A DNA stretch of 6,962 nucleotides. Origin: Verrucomicrobiota bacterium. GTDB lineage: Bacteria; Verrucomicrobiota; Verrucomicrobiia; Chthoniobacterales; UBA10450. Both the position numbers and the translations under genes were made by a program. The notes below the pieces were generated by a model. The model did no database searches. It saw only the letters and a program-made list of their open reading frames with translations, and had not been told where the DNA came from. Positions within the stretch are counted from its first letter, which is position 1. Each line of letters opens with the position of its first letter. The stretch spans positions 1-6,962 of the forward strand of contig QHQV01000336.1 in the NCBI GenBank assembly GCA_003219945.1, in the 5' to 3' direction. Of the stretch, positions 5,006 to 6,962 are shown piece after piece.

Positions 5006-6922
5006 GTGGAATTGCTCAGTGCGCTGAAGAAACATTTCGGCTACGACCAGTTCCGCCCGTTACAGCGGGAAATCATCGACGATGTACTCGCCGGGCGGGA
5101 CGTGTTTGTGCTGATGCCGACGGGCGGAGGGAAGTCGCTTTGTTTTCAGTTGCCAGCATTGATGCGCGATGGGCTAACGATCGTGGTGTCGCCGCTCATC
5201 GCGCTAATGAAAGATCAGGTTGATGCGTTACAGACCAGCGGTATCCCCGCAACGTATTTGAATTCAACGCTGGATCGGGAAGAGGCAAAGGCGCGATGGC
5301 GCGGCTTGCATCGCGGTCACTATCGAATGCTCTACGTCGCGCCGGAACGGTTGATGTTGGACGCGTTTCTGGAGCGCGCGCTTAACTGGGACATTGCGCA
5401 ATTCGCCATCGACGAAGCGCATTGCATCAGCGAATGGGGCCACGATTTCAGGCCGGAGTATCGCGAGCTCAAAAAGCTACGAAAACATTTACCCGATGTC
5501 CCGATTATGGCGCTTACCGCCACGGCGACCGAACGCGTGCGCGCCGATATCATCAAAGAATTAAAATTGCACGACCTGCGCGCTTACGTGGCCAGCTTCA
5601 ATCGTCCGAACCTGACGTACCGCGTAATCCCCAAAACGACGGCTTACGAACAACTTCTGGCGTTCATTCGCAGCCGGCCTAACGACAGCGGCATCATTTA
5701 TTGTGCGAGCCGCAAGAGCACTGAATCGCTCGCACGAAATTTGAACGAGGACGGCGTAAGCGCGAAGCCGTATCACGCGGGGCTAACGAATGCGGAACGC
5801 ACAAAACATCAGGATGCATTCTTACGCGACGACGTTCGCGTCATCACTGCCACGATTGCATTCGGAATGGGCATCAATAAACCAAACGTGCGTTTTGTTG
5901 TGCATTACGACCTGCCGAAAAATCTGGAAAGCTATTACCAGGAAACCGGACGCGCCGGACGCGACGGATTACCCAGCGAATGCGTATTGCTTTTCAGTCC
6001 CGGCGATGTTGCCAAGCAGTTGCATTTCATCGACGAAAAAACCGAGAAGGAGGCGCGTATCGCCCGTGCACAGCTTCAGCAGATGGTCCATTACGCGGAG
6101 ACGCGCGAATGCCGCCGTGCGACACTTCTCGACTATTTCGGGGAAACATATGCAGCCAAGCGTGACGACGTCGGCGATCAGACACTGCCGCTATCGGTTT
6201 CGTGTGAGAGTTGCGATAACTGTTTGCAACCGCGGGAGACGTTCGATGGCACAGTGCAGGCGCAAAAATTGCTTTCCTGTGTCTATCGCATCCACGCCAG
6301 GCACGGATTCGGATTTGGGTTGGGTCACGTTGTCGATGTCCTCCGGGGCGCAGACACGGAAATGATCAGGCAACGAGGTCACAACGACCTGTCCACTTAC
6401 GGCATCGGCGGCGAATTGAAACGAGGTGAATGGCAGGCGATCGGTCGCGAACTATTGCGGCTGAGGCTGGTCGAATGCGCACCGGGCAAGTTTGCGACGT
6501 TGTCGCTTACGCCCGCCGGTCTGGAGGCATTGCGAAAGCGGACATCGATCGTTTTGACCAAGCAAATCGAAATCGCAGAGAAAAGCGCGCGGATCAAGCC
6601 GGGCACGATCGAATGCGACGAAGTATTATTTGAGCGCTTGCGTGCGTTGCGTCGCCAACTCGCTGACGACCGCGGGGTGCCTGCTTACATCATCTTCTCG
6701 GATGTATCGCTCCGCGAAATGGCGAGACAATATCCGACGAATTCAACCGAGTTCCGCCGCATTCCCGGAGTAGGCGAACAGAAATTGAAAAGTTTTGGCG
6801 AGGCGTTCCTGAGCGAAATCAAGAGCCATTTGGCCGCAAATCCTCGCCGAACATTTCCTGAAGACGGCAACGTTCCAGGCTTGAAACGGCCTTCTCGATT
6901 GACCAAAAATGAGCGGCAATGA
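5006..6922 (+). CDS. recQ: ATP-dependent DNA helicase RecQ
   Basis: 3'-5' superfamily 2 DNA helicase acting in recombination, replication-fork repair and the RecF pathway. It has 638 residues, somewhat longer than E. coli RecQ (about 610). Seen in order: Q-motif region FGYDQFRPLQ (11-20), Walker A TGGGKS (39-44), motif Ia SPLIALMKDQ (62-71), DEAH box (136-139), aromatic-rich loop SEWGHDFRPEY (142-152), motif III TATAT (171-175), motif V region IAFGMGINKP (284-293), and motif VI YYQETGRAGRDG (310-321). The zinc site has Cys369 and then CESCDNC (Cys400, 403, 406). A winged-helix RQC region spans about 413-520, and an HRDC domain about 537-610 with FRRIPGVGEQKLKSFGEAF. The last 28 residues are a basic, probably disordered tail. 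The first zinc cysteine is about 14 residues further from the second than in E. coli, by an insertion around 382-398. The start is GTG 5006 or TTG 5012. It is intact, in contrast to the broken gene just upstream. Confidence 0.97.
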   Translation: MELLSALKKHFGYDQFRPLQREIIDDVLAGRDVFVLMPTGGGKSLCFQLPALMRDGLTIVVSPLIALMKDQVDALQTSGIPATYLNSTLDREEAKARWRGLHRGHYRMLYVAPERLMLDAFLERALNWDIAQFAIDEAHCISEWGHDFRPEYRELKKLRKHLPDVPIMALTATATERVRADIIKELKLHDLRAYVASFNRPNLTYRVIPKTTAYEQLLAFIRSRPNDSGIIYCASRKSTESLARNLNEDGVSAKPYHAGLTNAERTKHQDAFLRDDVRVITATIAFGMGINKPNVRFVVHYDLPKNLESYYQETGRAGRDGLPSECVLLFSPGDVAKQLHFIDEKTEKEARIARAQLQQMVHYAETRECRRATLLDYFGETYAAKRDDVGDQTLPLSVSCESCDNCLQPRETFDGTVQAQKLLSCVYRIHARHGFGFGLGHVVDVLRGADTEMIRQRGHNDLSTYGIGGELKRGEWQAIGRELLRLRLVECAPGKFATLSLTPAGLEALRKRTSIVLTKQIEIAEKSARIKPGTIECDEVLFERLRALRRQLADDRGVPAYIIFSDVSLREMARQYPTNSTEFRRIPGVGEQKLKSFGEAFLSEIKSHLAANPRRTFPEDGNVPGLKRPSRLTKNERQ

Positions 6923-6924
6923 TT

Positions 6925-6930
6925 GGAGGT
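6925..6930 (+). promoter_or_regulatory. Ribosome binding site of the gene after recQ
   Basis: GGAGGT is a full-strength Shine-Dalgarno placed 6 nt before the ATG at 6937. It lies 2 nt after the recQ stop codon, so the next gene is probably cotranscribed with recQ. Confidence 0.6.
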
Positions 6931-6936
6931 CGATAG

Positions 6937-6962
6937 ATGCGGAAGACTACGGTCGACAAAAC
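6937..6962 (+). CDS. Start of an unidentified gene (cut by window edge)
   Basis: ATG at 6937-6939 with an ideal ribosome binding site begins MRKTTVDK; the window ends after 8 complete codons. The 14-nt distance from the recQ stop suggests an operon. Too little is present to name a product. Confidence 0.55.

Noticed and set aside
5790..6365. Open frame of 191 codons in another frame inside recQ.
   Set aside because: It is an out-of-frame reading of the RecQ helicase and RQC coding region, rich in Arg, Ser and Cys, with no ribosome binding site.

Overview
This window looks like chromosomal DNA of a Gram-negative, moderately GC-rich bacterium. The evidence is a lipoprotein periplasmic adaptor with Asp at +2 after the lipid cysteine, and an envelope-spanning type ABC exporter operon. 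The style of the intergenic repeats (AATCAGGAAA-type arms; GAGCGAAGCGA-type hairpins) reminds me of soil Verrucomicrobiota, but that is memory and inference, not a demonstrated assignment.

Left half, minus strand (about 3920 down to 1): a TetR-regulated efflux operon. From a promoter that overlaps a 28-bp palindrome (3883-3910), the order is a TetR-type repressor, an HlyD/YbhG-like adaptor lipoprotein whose start overlaps the repressor's end by 20 nt, an ABC ATPase, and the N-terminal 225 codons of an ABC-2 permease that runs off the left edge. The layout resembles E. coli cecR-ybhG-F-S-R. Two small elements interrupt the operon. A 122-bp imperfect palindrome lies between adaptor and ATPase. 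Between ATPase and permease sits a 436-bp cassette: a GIY-YIG nuclease gene bounded by 27-bp inverted repeats.

The cassette is the most interesting object. Each terminal repeat can fold as single-stranded DNA into a hairpin capped by GCGAAGC, a sequence known for unusually stable DNA mini-hairpins. The only two differences between the repeats are a compensatory base-pair swap (C-G in one, T-A in the other). This suggests a nuclease-plus-hairpin mobile unit, comparable in logic to REP/RAYT systems but with a GIY-YIG enzyme.

Middle (4110-4945, plus strand): a heavily decayed gene for a secreted protein with two D-x-[DN]-x-DG calcium-loop-like (FG-GAP/VCBS-style) motifs. Coding sense can be followed through all three frames across about seven frameshifts and two in-frame stops.

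Right, plus strand: an intact recQ helicase gene with helicase core, zinc site, RQC and HRDC regions, followed 14 nt later by a well-formed ribosome binding site and the first 8 codons of another gene, cut by the window edge.
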